From Panopea generosa (lineage: Eukaryota; Mollusca; Bivalvia; Adapedonta; Hiatellidae), in contig CM055897.1 in the NCBI GenBank assembly GCA_029582155.1, positions 9,405,501 through 9,469,500 of the forward strand: a stretch of 64,000 nt of DNA, in the 5' to 3' direction. The notes beneath the pieces are model-generated. The model saw nothing but the letters and a program-made list of their open reading frames with translations, was not told the origin of the DNA and ran no database searches. Both the position numbers and the translations under genes were made by a program. Numbering within the stretch: position 1 is the stretch's first letter; every line of letters starts with the position of its first letter. Below, in pieces: positions 34,614-49,600 of the stretch.

Positions 34614-37600
34614 GTACGCTCATTTCTCTTATACATTAGAAATAGTATCAAACCCAAAATTTCAAATTCAACTTGTGTATGTTCTCAGAAATTTCAACTT
34701 TCACAAATCAAATAACGTCAATGGTTTCGCATCTTGTGTATATCACTTGTATAGTTCATTATCAGACATGTTCAGGGACTGAAATCAATAATTTAATGAT
34801 GTGGATTTATAATTCGATGACCACAAATTCAATTAAAAACAAAGAAAAGGACCATTCCCCACCCACCCTGCAACTGCATAATATTTATAATTTATGCAAT
34901 AACATATTATGAGCGTTGGCATGCTTTATCTATCTACAAAATTGAAACAATGTTCCTTAATTAGTACTTTGTGTAAAGTGGATTTTAGAATCACTATTAA
35001 AATTAGGACTGAAATCGGATATGCATCAATATAAACAGATTTAGTAACTGCACAGAGATAAGTTACTGCAGCAGTGCATATCAAAGCTCATTGTCAAACG
35101 ATTCGGTATGTTTTATTTGATAGTCCGCTAGTCTCGCCCCTATTACAGCGATTAAATGAGATTAGTAACTGCAGGTACTTTTCTAAATTTCAAGTGGCAC
35201 ATTTGGCATTTTGCAAAAAAAAACTTCTTCTGAACCAACAAACAGATTTTTGTGATTTTTTTTTGTGTTTTCTCATTTTTAGCTCTTTTTTAATGTATAT
35301 AAGGTATGAATAAGAAAAACCTTTAAAATGCCAATATTAAATTGTCAACACCCATGGTATATTTACTTCTTAATCTTTTTATATAAATTTGTATTTCTAT
35401 GATGTGCAGTTAAAATGTTTTTGTTAAAACTAGTACACTACTTTTTCTGTTAAACAAATTAAAGATTGCATATATCTACACCATTTTTTGCTTTCAACTT
35501 GTAATAGATTTAATTCAGAAGAAACATATTAGATGTTAAAGAGTTAACATTAAAGAGATACTTAAGGTGCCACCTTACATTTTAACCATTTTTATTGAAT
35601 TGATATTAGCCTGACTATATGATCTGTAATCAAGTCACTGTTGAAATTAATTGGATCTTTTCATTTATAGTTTTTATACTGATATCCTGCCTCTCAAGTG
35701 TTATGAACTTCCCTGTTTCTGATTAACATCTATAGAAGTTTAGTAAGATCTTTTTGTTGTCGTACATGGTGTTGGTCTGACAGCATAATATTCCTTAAAA
35801 GCATTGCGTAGTTTTGCCGTACCTTGCCCAAATAAACCACTGTGGGAAGTAGGTTTGACAACCTCAAGGTTTGACCCCATCAGGAATTAAACTAGGGTCC
35901 TTTGGATTTTAGAACTAACATGATGACCACTAGAACACCAGAACTCTAAAAATATAATCTTACTTTAAAGCTCCTTTAAATTTAAAAAGAAAAGTGATGT
36001 GATAGTGCAGTGTATAGAAGTCAATCTCCAGCTTTACCAGATACCTCCTAAAACAACACTCAGTACTGGCTCTACTCAGGATGTACACTTGGGAGCATTT
36101 CATATAAGCTCACAGGTTACTTTGCAATCAAGTAGAAACTAACCTTCAAAAATTAACAATGACATGGTGGTCCATGGGAGCCAAAGAGCTGGACTGTGAT
36201 ATAGATCTATTGGTCTGCGTTATAAAGATTGCGGCTGTGAAAATCCAACATGTGGAGTGAGACGTCATCTGTGGAACTTTATGCAAACATTCTTACAGTA
36301 TATATTGTAACTTATAATGAAAGGATTATTTTATTTATATTCTGTTATTATATTTTTCTACTGTATTTATTTAAATTTGGGAAAAAATACCTTTGTGCAA
36401 TGAAGACACTCTTTATGTGGCACACTGAGCAACTGTTCTCATATTGACAACCCTGGCTCATCAGAGCAACAATGCTGGTATTGGCAACCCTGGCTCAGCA
36501 GAGCAACAATGCTCATATTGGCAACCCTGGCTAAGCAGAGCAACAATGCTCATATTGACAAACCCTGGCTCAGCATAGCAACAATGCTCATATTGGCAAC
36601 CCTGGCTAAGCAGAGTAACAATACTCATATTGGAACCCTGACTTTGCAGAGCAACAATGCTCATATTGGCAACCTTGGCTCTGCAGAACAACAATGCTCA
36701 TATTGGCAACCCTGGCTCCACAGAGCAACAATGCTCATAATGGCAACCCAGCTCAGCAGAGCAATAATGCTCATATTGACAACCCCTGGCTCAGCATAGC
36801 AACAATGCTCATATTGGCAACCCTGACACTGCAGAGCAACAATGCTCATATTGACAATCTTGGCTCTGCAAGACAACAATGCTCATATTGGCAATCTTGG
36901 CTTAGCCGAGCAGCAATGCTCATATTGGCAACCCTGGCTCAGCAGAGCAACAATGCTCATATTGGCAACCCTGTCTCAGGGAAGCAACAATGCTCATATT
37001 GGCAACCTTGGCTCTGCAGAGCAACAATGCTCATATTGGCAACCCTGGTTCTGCAGAGCAACAATGTTCATATTGGCAACCCTGGCTCAGTGGAGCAACA
37101 ATTTTCATATTGGCAACCCTGGCTCCGCAGAGCAACAATGCTTATTGGCAACCCTGCTTCAGCAGAGCAACAATGCTCATATTGGCAACCCTGGCTCAGC
37201 AGAGCAACAATGCTTATGTTGGTAACCCTGGCTCTGCAGAGCAACAATGTTCATATTTGCAACCCTGTCTCAGCAGAGGAACAATGCTCATATGTCAACC
37301 CTAGCTCAGCAGAGCAACAATTCTCATATTGGCAACCCTGGTTCAGCGGAGCAACAATGCTCATATTGCCAACCCTGGTTCAGCGGAGCAACAATGCTCA
37401 TATTGGCAACCCTGGTTCAGCAGAGCGACAATGCACATATTGGCAATCCTGGCTCAGCAGAGAAACAATGCTCATATTGGCAACAATGCACATATTGGGA
37501 ATCCTGGCTCAGCAGAACAACAATGATCATATTGGCAACCCTGAGTCAGCAGAGCAACAATGCTCATATTGGCAACAATGCATATATTGGCAATCCTTGC

Positions 37601-40600
37601 TCAGCAGAAAACAATGCTCATATTGGCAACCCAGGCTCAGCAGAGCAACAATGCTCATATTGGCAACAATGCACATATTTGGCAACCCAGACTCAGCAGA
37701 GCAACAATGCTCATACTGGCAACAATGCTCACATTGGCAACACAGGCTCAGCAGAGCAACAATGCACATATTGGCAACCCTGGCTCAGCAGTGAAACAAT
37801 GTTCATATTGGCAACAATGCATATATTGGCAATCCTGGCTCAGCAGAACTATTGGCAACCCTGGCTCAGCAAAGCAACAATGCTCATATTGGCAACAATG
37901 CACATATTGGCAATCTTGGCTAAGCAGAACAACAATTCTCATATTGGCAACCCTGGCTCAGCAGAGCAACAATGCTCATATTGGCAACCCTGACTCAGCA
38001 GAGCAACAATGCTCATATTGGCAACCCTGGTTCAGGAGAGCAACAATGTTCATATTGGCAATCCAGGCTCAGCAGAGCAACAATGCTCATATTGGCTCAG
38101 CAGAGCAACAATGCTCATATTGGCAACCCTGACTCAGTGGAGCAACAATGCTCATATTGGCAACCCTGGTTCAGCACAACAAGAATGCTCATATTGGCAA
38201 GAATGCTCATATTGGCAACCCTGGTTCAGCAGAGCAACAATGCTCATATTGGCAACCTTGGCTCAGCAGAGCAACAATTTTCATATTGGCAACCCTGGCT
38301 CCGCAGAGCAACAATGCTTATTGGCAACCCTGCTTCAGCAGAGCAACAATGCTCATATTGGCAACCCTGGCTCAGCAGAGCAACAATGCTCATATTGGCA
38401 ACCTTGGCTCAGCAGAGCAATACTGCTCATATTGACTCAGCCGAATAATGTCAATTTAGCTTTGTAAAACAACAAAATGTGAATGAATGTAATCAACGTT
38501 ACATTAATATCAAAAACAGTGGAAAATATTTGGGATCAATAAATTGTTTTGACTTTAATAGTGTCTGAATGACAAGATGAATGTTGCCTAGCAATAATGT
38601 GCACCATATTTATTTTTAGAAAAGAGATTTCCTTTCAAGTTATCGGTTTAGATTGAAATATCATTTTTTGTTGGATTTTAGAGGAATTGAAATTCCAAAT
38701 TATTTGTATTTTATTTATAAATGACAATGAGTTGATTTGTATTCATTTTAAAACTAATTATATTTTTTTAGACATTTATATTGATTTCACCTGATTAGTG
38801 CATTTGCAATGGATGGCACATCTCTATCTAATTATATCTATAGGGGATGTTCAAAACATAGTGGCCCGTCACATTAGCCCTAAATGAATGCTTTGTAAGT
38901 ACTAAAACTATATAAACAATTGTCTACACAATTTCATCTGCTGATGCTACGTTTAAGGTTTTAAAATTATTTTTGTTTGCAGGACCTTAAAGCCTTGGCA
39001 AATAAACGTAAAAGAATAGCTTCAGAATCCCATTCAAAGGCCAACAGTCAGTCCAGTGCAGGCAGTGGTACAGACTCCACATCACAGAGTGATGATGATG
39101 TAAGAATTATACACTGTTCAAAACTTAACTCTGGAAACATCATGGGTTTCCTGGACACATTTTTCCTACATTTTTGTTGCAAAAGACAAAACATTCTTTT
39201 ATTAATGGGCATGATAAATTCACCAGTACACAGTTTGTCAATTTTTCTTGACCAATATCCATGTATTATATGTAAAGTGAATGAAATGCAATAAAAATGT
39301 AATATGCATGTGTTTATATGCCAAATATCAAAATTGTACTTTAAAAAAACACGTGTGTGTACATTTTGTCTATGCTTTTCTAATTTTACGACTGGAAATG
39401 CAATTCTTAGTTTTAGTTACAGCAGTTTTAGTGCCATTATTTATTTGTAGCAAAACTACCTGTGAAACCATTAGTTATTATTAAGAATTTTCTTCTTCTT
39501 TTTGATGTGTAGGCTAATCAGAATGGTTGGTCAAGGAATACTTCCAAATGTAATGACAAATAAATTTCTGGCCAATATCGAAGCTTTTTACTGGAGCATG
39601 CACCTTTGATAGATCGGCTAAATATTGATGTAAATTTAATGATAAATCAAAATGAAGGCATGCACGTGCACCTCATATTATTTAGCATCTAACTGATATT
39701 TTGTAAAATGGGGTTTAACACCATATTAAACACGTGGAAGGTTATCTAAGGCATATCCAGTTTTATTGGTGGACCAGGTGGAAGACCACTAAATAAATGT
39801 GAGTTAAACCACCATTCTTCACAAGTGGCTGGCAAACTTGCTCACTAAGTTTTCAAACTGAATATGGCCCGAACCCATGTCCTCAGTGTTTAGATATAAG
39901 TGGTCATTCATTAGACGATAGCACAGACCACTCTGCTTTACAGGACACCACTGATGAAGTTGAGTACTTCTATATGATTTATTTACTGATACATTTGCCA
40001 GTATTTTATAGACTGTATAGATACATTAAAATATATATAAACTTAGATAATGAGTAACATTATATTGATATGTGATGTAGTGGACAATGGATGGAAAGAA
40101 GGGCAAAAAGAAGAAAAAAATATCGAAGAAAACGCAGAGGAAGACTATGGTAGAATCTTCATCAGAGAGTGAGAGTGAAGGAGAAATAAAGTCAGAACCG
40201 GAAGAAGGTAAAGTTGCACTCTATGATTAAGACTTATTCCCCAGCATATTTTTAAAACACTCAGCTTCAGTTCTGCCAAGTTCCTGTACCATTACTCTCT
40301 AAAGTAAATGGTAAATAGTACAAGTTGTTGTACAAGAGACCAGTGGTAGTCAATGACTTGCAAGCGTTACAACTACATATTGAACTCCTATTTGGTGTGT
40401 AGAGGTATAATAGAATGCAGGTCAAGTTTAGTATCATTTAGCACTGGTCAATTTTTACAGGAGTTACAGTCCCTTTTAAATTTAATTTTTGTTAAAAGTA
40501 ATGATTTCCAATCAATTTCTCTAGAAAGGGTCCATGTATTTTATTCATACCAGTATTTGGTGTGCAGCTGTATCATTAGAAGATGCAAGTCAAGTTAGAT

Positions 40601-43600
40601 ATTTATCAACAGTTTCTAGTTTTCAAATGTTCATCTTTTCTTTCGTCATCCTCCTGTTTGAGATGATATGTACAATACACCTTTGTTGATGTTTGAGGTA
40701 GTATATGTATGTAGTACAACATATGTATTGTACAATGTACATGTATGCATGTAAGTAAAGAAAATTGTATATGAAGAAAAACTTGTACAGGAAGTGCTGG
40801 GAATTTGTCAAAATTTCTTTATCTGTAATTGGATTAGTAAGTGTAGAGCATTATATACAGGTTACAACCCCTGCATGGTTACTCCATCCCGGTACATCAT
40901 CAATGTGTATTGACGTATACTTAAATTTACTAGAACTTCTTTCTAGATTCTAATTCTCAATCTATATCTCAGTTGTAGGTAAAAAACTGAATAGTACATG
41001 TGTTGTTCGATAAATTTGTGGACTTTTGCTGTAATTTATGTATTATAACTATAGTATATAATTGCATATTGTGCTGTTTTATCTGTATAAAAATATATAT
41101 CCAATATAAAACTTAAATAAAAATGATAACTTCATTCATTTCCATGGCAGTGCATGTATCCCTTATCCGGTGCACATCGAATTTATGTTTAAAAATCTTA
41201 ACAAAAAAAATTGTTCAAATTAGAATAACAAGCTTAATGATATTTTTTTTTGCATGATTTCATCTGCCGCATAACTAATCTCATGGTATTGTTTCTGTTA
41301 AAAAATTAAACTGAATAATAGTACCGGTATCCATCGCAGAGTTACAACAGAAAGTTAAGAAATGTTGCTATTAAAAATTAAAGAATATGGCTTCAACTTG
41401 CGATGTCAAAACAAGAGCGCCATCAAGTTTTGTATTAGATTTGCCAAACCACGACCCAGACAATAAAATATTTGAAATAGGAATGAAACATAAATGCAGT
41501 AGTTCATTAGTGTTTAAATGGCATGGTCGATTTTGGAATGGACTGAATTCTTTTGAGGATTGCTTGAGATGTGGTAGATCATTGTCAGTGAGAGATTTGT
41601 TACCAGAAAAGGCTAGACATGCTATCTATCAACACAGGCAATTAACTGTAATATTTCCACGGAGTGTCGTGTTTCTGTTTCAACAATAAGTAGGATTTTA
41701 AAACAATTGGAACATGAAGTAAGCACTTTTGCTGGGTCCCAGAGGTTACTAAAACTGGACCTACTGGAAAAATGAGAAAGCAGTTTCTCTTGAGTTTGTT
41801 GAATGGTACCAGTCAGAATGTGAAGACTTTTTGGATTGAGTAAGAGTAGAAAGTTTGAATCCATAGACAAACTTAAGGTAGAAACCCAGGGTATTTACAT
41901 GTCATAAAAAGATGCATAGAAATAAATGGCGAGTACCTCGAGAAAGAATGAGACATTTCCTGTATATAAAATGCGCAACGTGGTTCATGATGTTGTTAGG
42001 ATTTGTGCTGTATTCTTTGTACCCATTGCTGATTGTAGAAAATCTGATACAGAATTTAAATTGTTTTATTATCACACTGTTTTCTGTATTTAAAAGAGAA
42101 TTAAACACACTTTCAAGATATATATAATTGTTTTTTTTTATTTCAAAAGTTGTTCTCTAATTAAAAAGCCCTAAAACTTGTCAAACAGCCCTCTTATTGT
42201 ATGATTTAATTGTCAATGGTTTGAAATTCATTCAAGGGAGGAAATGAGTTTAACACCATTTTCAAGACATAATGTTCAATTTTATTGGTGAAGGAAAATT
42301 TATGAATGTATTTAAAGTATATTTACCACCATCCATCAGGCAAACAAGTGACAAACTTTCCCACTTTGCACTGAGCGTGACTTCAACCTACAACCTCCGC
42401 TGTGAGAGTTTGTGGACTAAGCCTTTGAGACCCTATCATCCATAGTGAATCACTGAACTATAGATCATAAGTACAACACTAGCTTAGAAGACCGTTAAAA
42501 CTAATATTACCAGTATCATGTCAATTATAGGTGAAGTATTACCCATATCATGCCATTTAATGGTCAAGCATTACCAATATTATATCAATTAAAAGTGAAG
42601 TATTACCATATATATCAATTAAAGGTGAAGTATTACCATAGTATATCAATTAAAGGTGAAGTATTGTCATATTATATCAATTAAATGTGAAGTATTACCA
42701 TATTATATCAACTGAAGGTGAAGCATTACCGTAGTATATCAATTAGAGGTGAAGTATTATCATATTATATCAATTAAAGGTGAAGTATTATCATATTATA
42801 TCAATTAAAGGTGAAGTATTATGTGTATCATGCAAATTTAAGGTGAAGCATTACCCATATTATTTCAATTAAAGGTGAAGTATTGCCATAGTATATCAAT
42901 TAAAGGTGAAGTATTACCATAGTACATGTATATCAATTAAGTATCAATGGTATTGTGTCAATTACAGGTGAAGTATCAGACTCAGGGGAGGATTCCGGCG
43001 TGGAGGAGTTCCATGATGGATATGATGAGAACCTGATTGGTGATGAGGAGGACAAACAAAGACTTGAGGAAATGACAGAGAAGGAGAGAGAACAGTTACT
43101 ATTCGACAGAGCGGAGAGGAGGGCATTACTTAAAACCAGGTATGAAAACAAAGCATTTAAAATTATGTACATGTATTGGCTTGATAATTTACTGACATCT
43201 ATATACTTATAGGTATTGATTATTTAGCAGTGTTTTTATACTATTGGAGGCTATTTAAACAGATGATCAGTTAATCTAACCGCTCGACCACTCTTTCGCT
43301 GGGATCCTGAAAGGTAACCCCGTACTCGAGCACACTTATCTCCACAAGTTACTGATAACATTCCCACTTGACTCAGGGGTGAGAGACATATGACAATGAG
43401 ACGCGATATCATGTATCTATCATAACTGAGTCCAAGACGGTTGCTGGACTGGGATTCCACCATCGCAACTGATTGTCAGTAAGCCTTCACTGGCATAAAA
43501 ATGATGCTATATATTCAAACAAAAACCCATGTCAGGTTATTGGAATTTTAGTTAAAACATTTTGTTTGTCGGTTGGGCATTGAGCTTCCATATGTTCTCA

Positions 43601-46600
43601 GGACTTAACAAATTTAATATCAAATAAATGATTTGTTATTAAATAAAAAATTGTGTTTCACTTTGAAAATTTTAAGCATTCTTGTTATGTTAAATGAATG
43701 AAAATGTTTATTTTAGATTTGAAATCGAAAAGAAATTAAAGCATGCTAAAAAGTTGGAACAAAAGAAGAAGAAGGAGAAAGGGTCCGAGACCCCAAATAG
43801 CAGAAACATTCAGGGAATGGTTGCCAGTCAGAGAAGTAAGGAACGACGCAAAGATTTAGATGCCAAGAAAGACAGCAAGAAAATGACAGCCATGCAGGAA
43901 CTTAAGGCAAAGAGAGAAGAGAAGAAATTTAGAGGTTTGTGGTTAACAAAGCTCGCATTAGCAAATAAAATTATTTGTTGATTTCATTGTTGTAATGTCA
44001 CATATCAATGGTATTAACTGATAAAATAATTCTTCACTTTTACTACCATTTTCTCCAGTTCTTGAAATGGGAATATTTAGCAGGTTGTATGATTGAAGGA
44101 ACCTTTTCATACCTTCAACTGCTGACAGTTAACTTTCAGGTTGCCTGAGACAAAATAGTAACAATCTGTTATTTCAAGCATTGACATTCATTGTCTAACA
44201 ATATCTTACCCGATGTGTGTTTGTAAGTTCTCCGGTAATTATAACTTGATTTGAACATGTCTAAATGAAAGTATAAGCTGTTGCCACTTGCTTTAAAATG
44301 CCTTTCAATCACCAAGTCAATATCTCTCGTAATACTGCGTCTGAACAAGGCTTGCATATAACTATTTTTATCAGCTTATTAAGATACTTCATACTTGCCA
44401 TATGTATGTTAAGTATCAGTTTCTGTTACTTGAATTTTTCTGGAGCCTCTGAGTAATTTTGAGCTGACATGGTCTTACTATAGCACTTGATTTATGTTGA
44501 TATATGTTTTGGTTATTAGATTCCAGTACGAATTTTGTTCATTTTTCAGGAGTTTTATCGACACTTAAGTGATAATGTTTTAATTCTCCATGTATTGATT
44601 CCATTTAATGTTATAATGCATACAAATGTACATGATACAATACATTAAAAACATCAAGAAAAATTCTTAAGTTTACATTTGTATGTTTTAGTGTGAAAGT
44701 TTATAAATATTTGGTATAAACTCTGCTTTAGTGAATTTTGAATGCAGACTGCTGTATAAGTGGTTATTTTTTACTTGGTAATTTTTGTTAATCTTAAATA
44801 TTCGCAAAATTGATATTTTGTGATGTGGTAAATTAATGTTTGCTAATTTTGTGATAATGAAATGACACCATTTGAAAATAGGTAATTACCACATTTTACA
44901 AAAAAAATGTACCATTACTAGGATAACATTGCTCACCATTGATAGTCCAAGCAGTAGATCTCGATTGATTTGTGTGATATGTGATAATGTCACAAACTAT
45001 TGGTGATTGTTACTGCTATTATAATGGAGTAGCCTGTAAGCAGATTTTCACAAACATTTTCTCAAGTAATGTGAAAAATCTTAGTTTTGGTTTTTCCCAA
45101 ATTTTTGTCACACAAAAGTAGTCATGAATGTATACAAGACATTGTACCTGACTGGGGCATAGCTTCCTATTGGCACTGTAGGCACGTGCCTACATTTTTT
45201 TCTGAGAAATCAAAAAAATAAAACACCAAAAAAATGCAATAAAAATCTGACTCCAAGGCTACTTCATTTTTCCATTTATTGAAGTGAACAAACCTTAAAA
45301 CATTATGTTTATTTGGTTATAAAACAGTGAATTCAAGGTAACTATTAGGGATAACCTGGTCCCTATAAACATAAGAAATATACATCAAACAAACCTACAT
45401 GTATGTCTAGCTGGACCATGCCCCAGACCCCCTACAACTGTGCCTACACACATTGTTTTCAGCCAAGCTATGCTCCTGCATGTATGCAATAATCAAACTA
45501 TGAGAGTGGGGATACTTCAAGATTATACACAGATTATCTGTCACAATTGATTATAACTGTATTTACAGCCTTCTTTTTTCAAATACATGTTGATGAAAAC
45601 CATGTTACTGAAATCCAAACAAGAACTAGAAGAAGGTACATGTATAAGTATGTGATACTCAATTTGCAGAAGAACAGCTGATGAAACAGCAGGAAGAAAA
45701 GAAACAACAAGAGGAGAAGAAACAACCACTGAAGGCTAGTGACATATACTCAGATGATGATGATGATGATGAAGAAGAAGGAGAGAAGTCACGGAAGGAG
45801 GATGAAGATAGAAGGAAGGACGACTCTGACTCTGACAGCAGCTCTAGTAGTGGCAGCACTGGCAGCCGGTCTTCATATAAATCAGATTCCTCTGACGGAG
45901 AGTAAGTGCTTGTAGCCAGCCTCATATATATTGTATATAATATTTGTAATTATATGAGGTTTAGTTAATACTAGTTTATTTTAGCTCAACTGTGAAGTAC
46001 ATGTAAGCTCAGAGCTTATATGCACCGCTCTCAGGTCTGTTTTCTTTGGAAGAACCAGTACTGAGTGTTGTTTTTGAGAGGTCAACACGTGGAGCTGGGT
46101 ACCGAATCCACAGTCTCTTTATCCACTACACTACCACCTCGCTTTATACAAAGTTTGATGTTAGCTATATCGTGTTTGTTTGGAGTCTGAGAGCTTCGTA
46201 TTTATCAACCTCTACATGGAGTCAGAGAATAAATCAAGATAAGTAAGCAGCACAGCTCTAGTAAAGCTGTAGGAGCTAGTCTAAAATCCTATGTGCTCAG
46301 AAGTACAGAACTGCTAATGCATTGGGAATTTCAGACTGCATATCCATTGTCAATACTACAGTTCATAATGCTGGCAAAATCCTCTCCCACTATTCCATGA
46401 TACAATTTCATTATTTCCGAAGGTTATTCATTTTTATGTAAATGTGAGGCAAATTGTAGCTCATGTTTTGTTTTACACATATTACTAAGACCTAAAATAA
46501 TGTTTCAGAAACGACCTTTTCATACATTTTCACACTTGTATTTCCCTTAATAACCTGATGTATGGATTGTTTATACAACAGTCTTAAAACTGTGCAGAAG

Positions 46601-49600
46601 GATATATTTGGCAGTCGAAGTTAAAGTGCTTACAATTTTGCACATGGCACTATATTATGCTATTAATGCTGGCATTGGATAAAATCTCAATCATTGATTT
46701 TGATTGCAGGTCAAGAAATACAAGTAGGATCACGGAAGAAGTACACTCCAATTAGTACAAAAGATGAATTATCAAAAATAAGGCTTTCAAGGCACAAACT
46801 TGAAAAGTAAGTGTGTTAAAATGACAACATATATATATGTATGTGGTATGTTCAATAAGTAATGCTCCTTCACCATTTTAATACCTTTATAAAGTAAGAA
46901 AGTAAACTTGTAAAATATTTTATAGATGGGAGATGAAAACTAGCAAACACATTTGTGTAGTTAGTTGCCTAAAAATCTTGTCAACATCACAACAATTTCA
47001 GTGTCAGAGCAGGTTTGCTTCATGCTAGAGCCAGTCCAATAAGCTCAGACAGTTTTGCGACTGACAAACAATCCAGGGAATGTGAGTTTAAATCCAGTCA
47101 GTCTGGATGATGATTGATATATGATATTGCGTCTCACTGCTTTCATCTCCCATCGCTGATTCAAGAGGGAAAGTAACCAGTTATTTGCGGAGATGTGTGT
47201 ACTTTAGTACTGCTTAACCTTCCAGGATCCCAGGAAAGAGTGGTTAGGTTAGCTAATTGGCTGTTAATTCTCAATGGCATTAAAATGTTGCTAAATATTC
47301 AGTCTAAACATCAAGCTGATTTAGATATTGATATTAATGAGCATAATGACTGGTGAAATTGTAGAACTTTAATTATTGAATGTTAAATGTGTATAACATA
47401 AAATTATTGATAATTGATTACTTTCATTCACATAAAACACTAATTCGTGTTAAATATTGTATATTTAGAGATGGTTTATATAAAATATAAATATAATGTC
47501 ATATGCAGATTTACATGTACTATGAGGCTGGAATTACAAGAATGGAATCATTTGGTATTGTGTTATTATTCTAATACGAAGCCAATATTGGGGTAGTATT
47601 GACATTTATAATGAATTAAATGTTATACGTAATGTGTATACATATTGAAACTGTTCAAACTTTGTTGGAGCTCTACTACACCAATCTTATATTATTTTTT
47701 GTTGTTGTGAGATATTTTCATTTTTGCAGTGTATAAGATTTTATTGTGTAACAATGTAACATTTTTAATAGAAACCTTGTATGCATTACAGATGGTGTCA
47801 TATGCCATTCTTCAAGCCAACAGTAATCAATTGTTATGTACGAGTGGGTATTGGCAACCATGAGGGTAGAGCCGTATATAGGGTAAGTTTAATTCCGGCA
47901 TATTTGTTACGTCAATGATTTTAGACAATCAATTATTAGGCATATTAATGAAAATGATGGAAATTAACCTGAATAGCTGAAAAAAGTTATGTAATCAGCA
48001 TCATTATCAATGCAACTTTCCAAGTTAATGGCAGCTAGAACTTTTGTTTCTGGTTTTCATTGGCTAATCGTGTCATAAGGCAGAGCTATTTTACCTGTGG
48101 TGTTGGTACTCCAGGCTTTTTAAGACTTGAATAAGGGTAAGGGTTGTCCATCTGTCTTCCATCCAAGCGCATGTTCAGAAGCTTAGATGATAGGAGTTGT
48201 GGCATAACACACATAAAAGTTAGGGTTAGTTAAGGAATAGGTGTGTTTTTCTTGTAATGGTCTTTCTTTTGTTCCTTAACAATGAACAATGTAAATACTT
48301 CTTAAGGTTCATTCCATGCGGACATGTGACCATGTGTTAGTCACAGACTCTTATCCACAGAGCCCTTGACATGTGGTCAGATTTAGCCGAAAATCTAACA
48401 TGGAAGGATGAGTGTGAGGTGGACTAGTTGTGGCCCTTTGTATTTTCGAAATTTTAAAGTCTTGTCTGTGATTCTTCTCTTTAACCAACAATGACATTCA
48501 ATGAAATTTTCTGAGAAGGATCAGGTTGAAATCTAGTTGTGTATATCCCTTTTGCATTCAGTTCTGAAGATTTTGGGTTGAGGTACAGCACTTTTCAATG
48601 CTTCTCTTATAACTATTAGTTGAAATTCACTGAAACTTGCTGAAAAGGATCAGTCTGAAGCGTTATTTTTCCTATCCCCGTTTACATTTTGGAGGAGTTA
48701 TGGCACTTTGAATATTTTAAATTGAAAATGTTGCCCTTGGATTGCTTCTTTTCAACAGCCAATGATCACATTTTGACAAAAGTAGCTATGGATGGTCAAT
48801 GTGAAGTCTCTATGTGCATATTTACTTCAGTTTTTGTTGCCATTACTGTTTTTCATGCAGTCCCATCAACAGTCTTAAAAGTCTCCAATTTTGAACATTT
48901 ACAATAACATTTAAGATAATTCTCACAATTTTATAAAGGGGAGACATAGTTGTTGCCGGATTATTCTCTTTCTGTTGTAATAATAACATTATAATGTGGA
49001 TGCACATCATCTTCATACTCTGTCTTGTAACACTCTGATATTATTAAGGTTAAATCGACTTAAATGTCTGACAATTTATGTCTTCAAAAAAGGTTTGTCC
49101 GAATATGACATACTTTGTATATGTTTTAGATCTTGTAAACACAAATCAAGTTGTCAACACATTTCATAGCAGATACATGTACCTTACTATTTGTATGTTG
49201 TGGAAGAATTAAATTTCATACAGCAATGAAACATTTCCAGAAATTCTTTATATAGATTACATGTAAGGTTAATAAATATTTTTAATTTCATAGGTGGCAG
49301 AAATTGTAGATGTAGTAGAAACTGCTAAGATATATCAACTAGGGTCAACGAGAACGAACAAAGGGCTTAAATTAAGGTGAGACACTTCATTTTCCAGATC
49401 TGTTGAGTTGAAAGTTTGAGAAAGCTATTCTCAGATCACTTTTTGTCTGTCATTGTCCATTAGTCCATCTTATCATCAATTTATTCAAACATCTCTGAAA
49501 CCACCAACTTGATTTTATGTAAACTTGGGAACAATGTTCCTTGGGTGGTGCTCTTCAGAATTATATTTTTGTTAGATTGTTCATCCAAGATGACTGCCAG

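Noticed and set aside
36694..37794. 366-codon open frame (and several overlapping 80-250 codon frames on both strands)
   Set aside because: Lies wholly in the 37-bp minisatellite; the translation is a cyclic reading of the repeat, with no start context, splice logic or independent conservation.
45681..45925. Minus-strand Ser-rich frame opposite RTF1 exon 6
   Set aside because: Antisense shadow of the Asp/Glu/Ser-rich coding exon.
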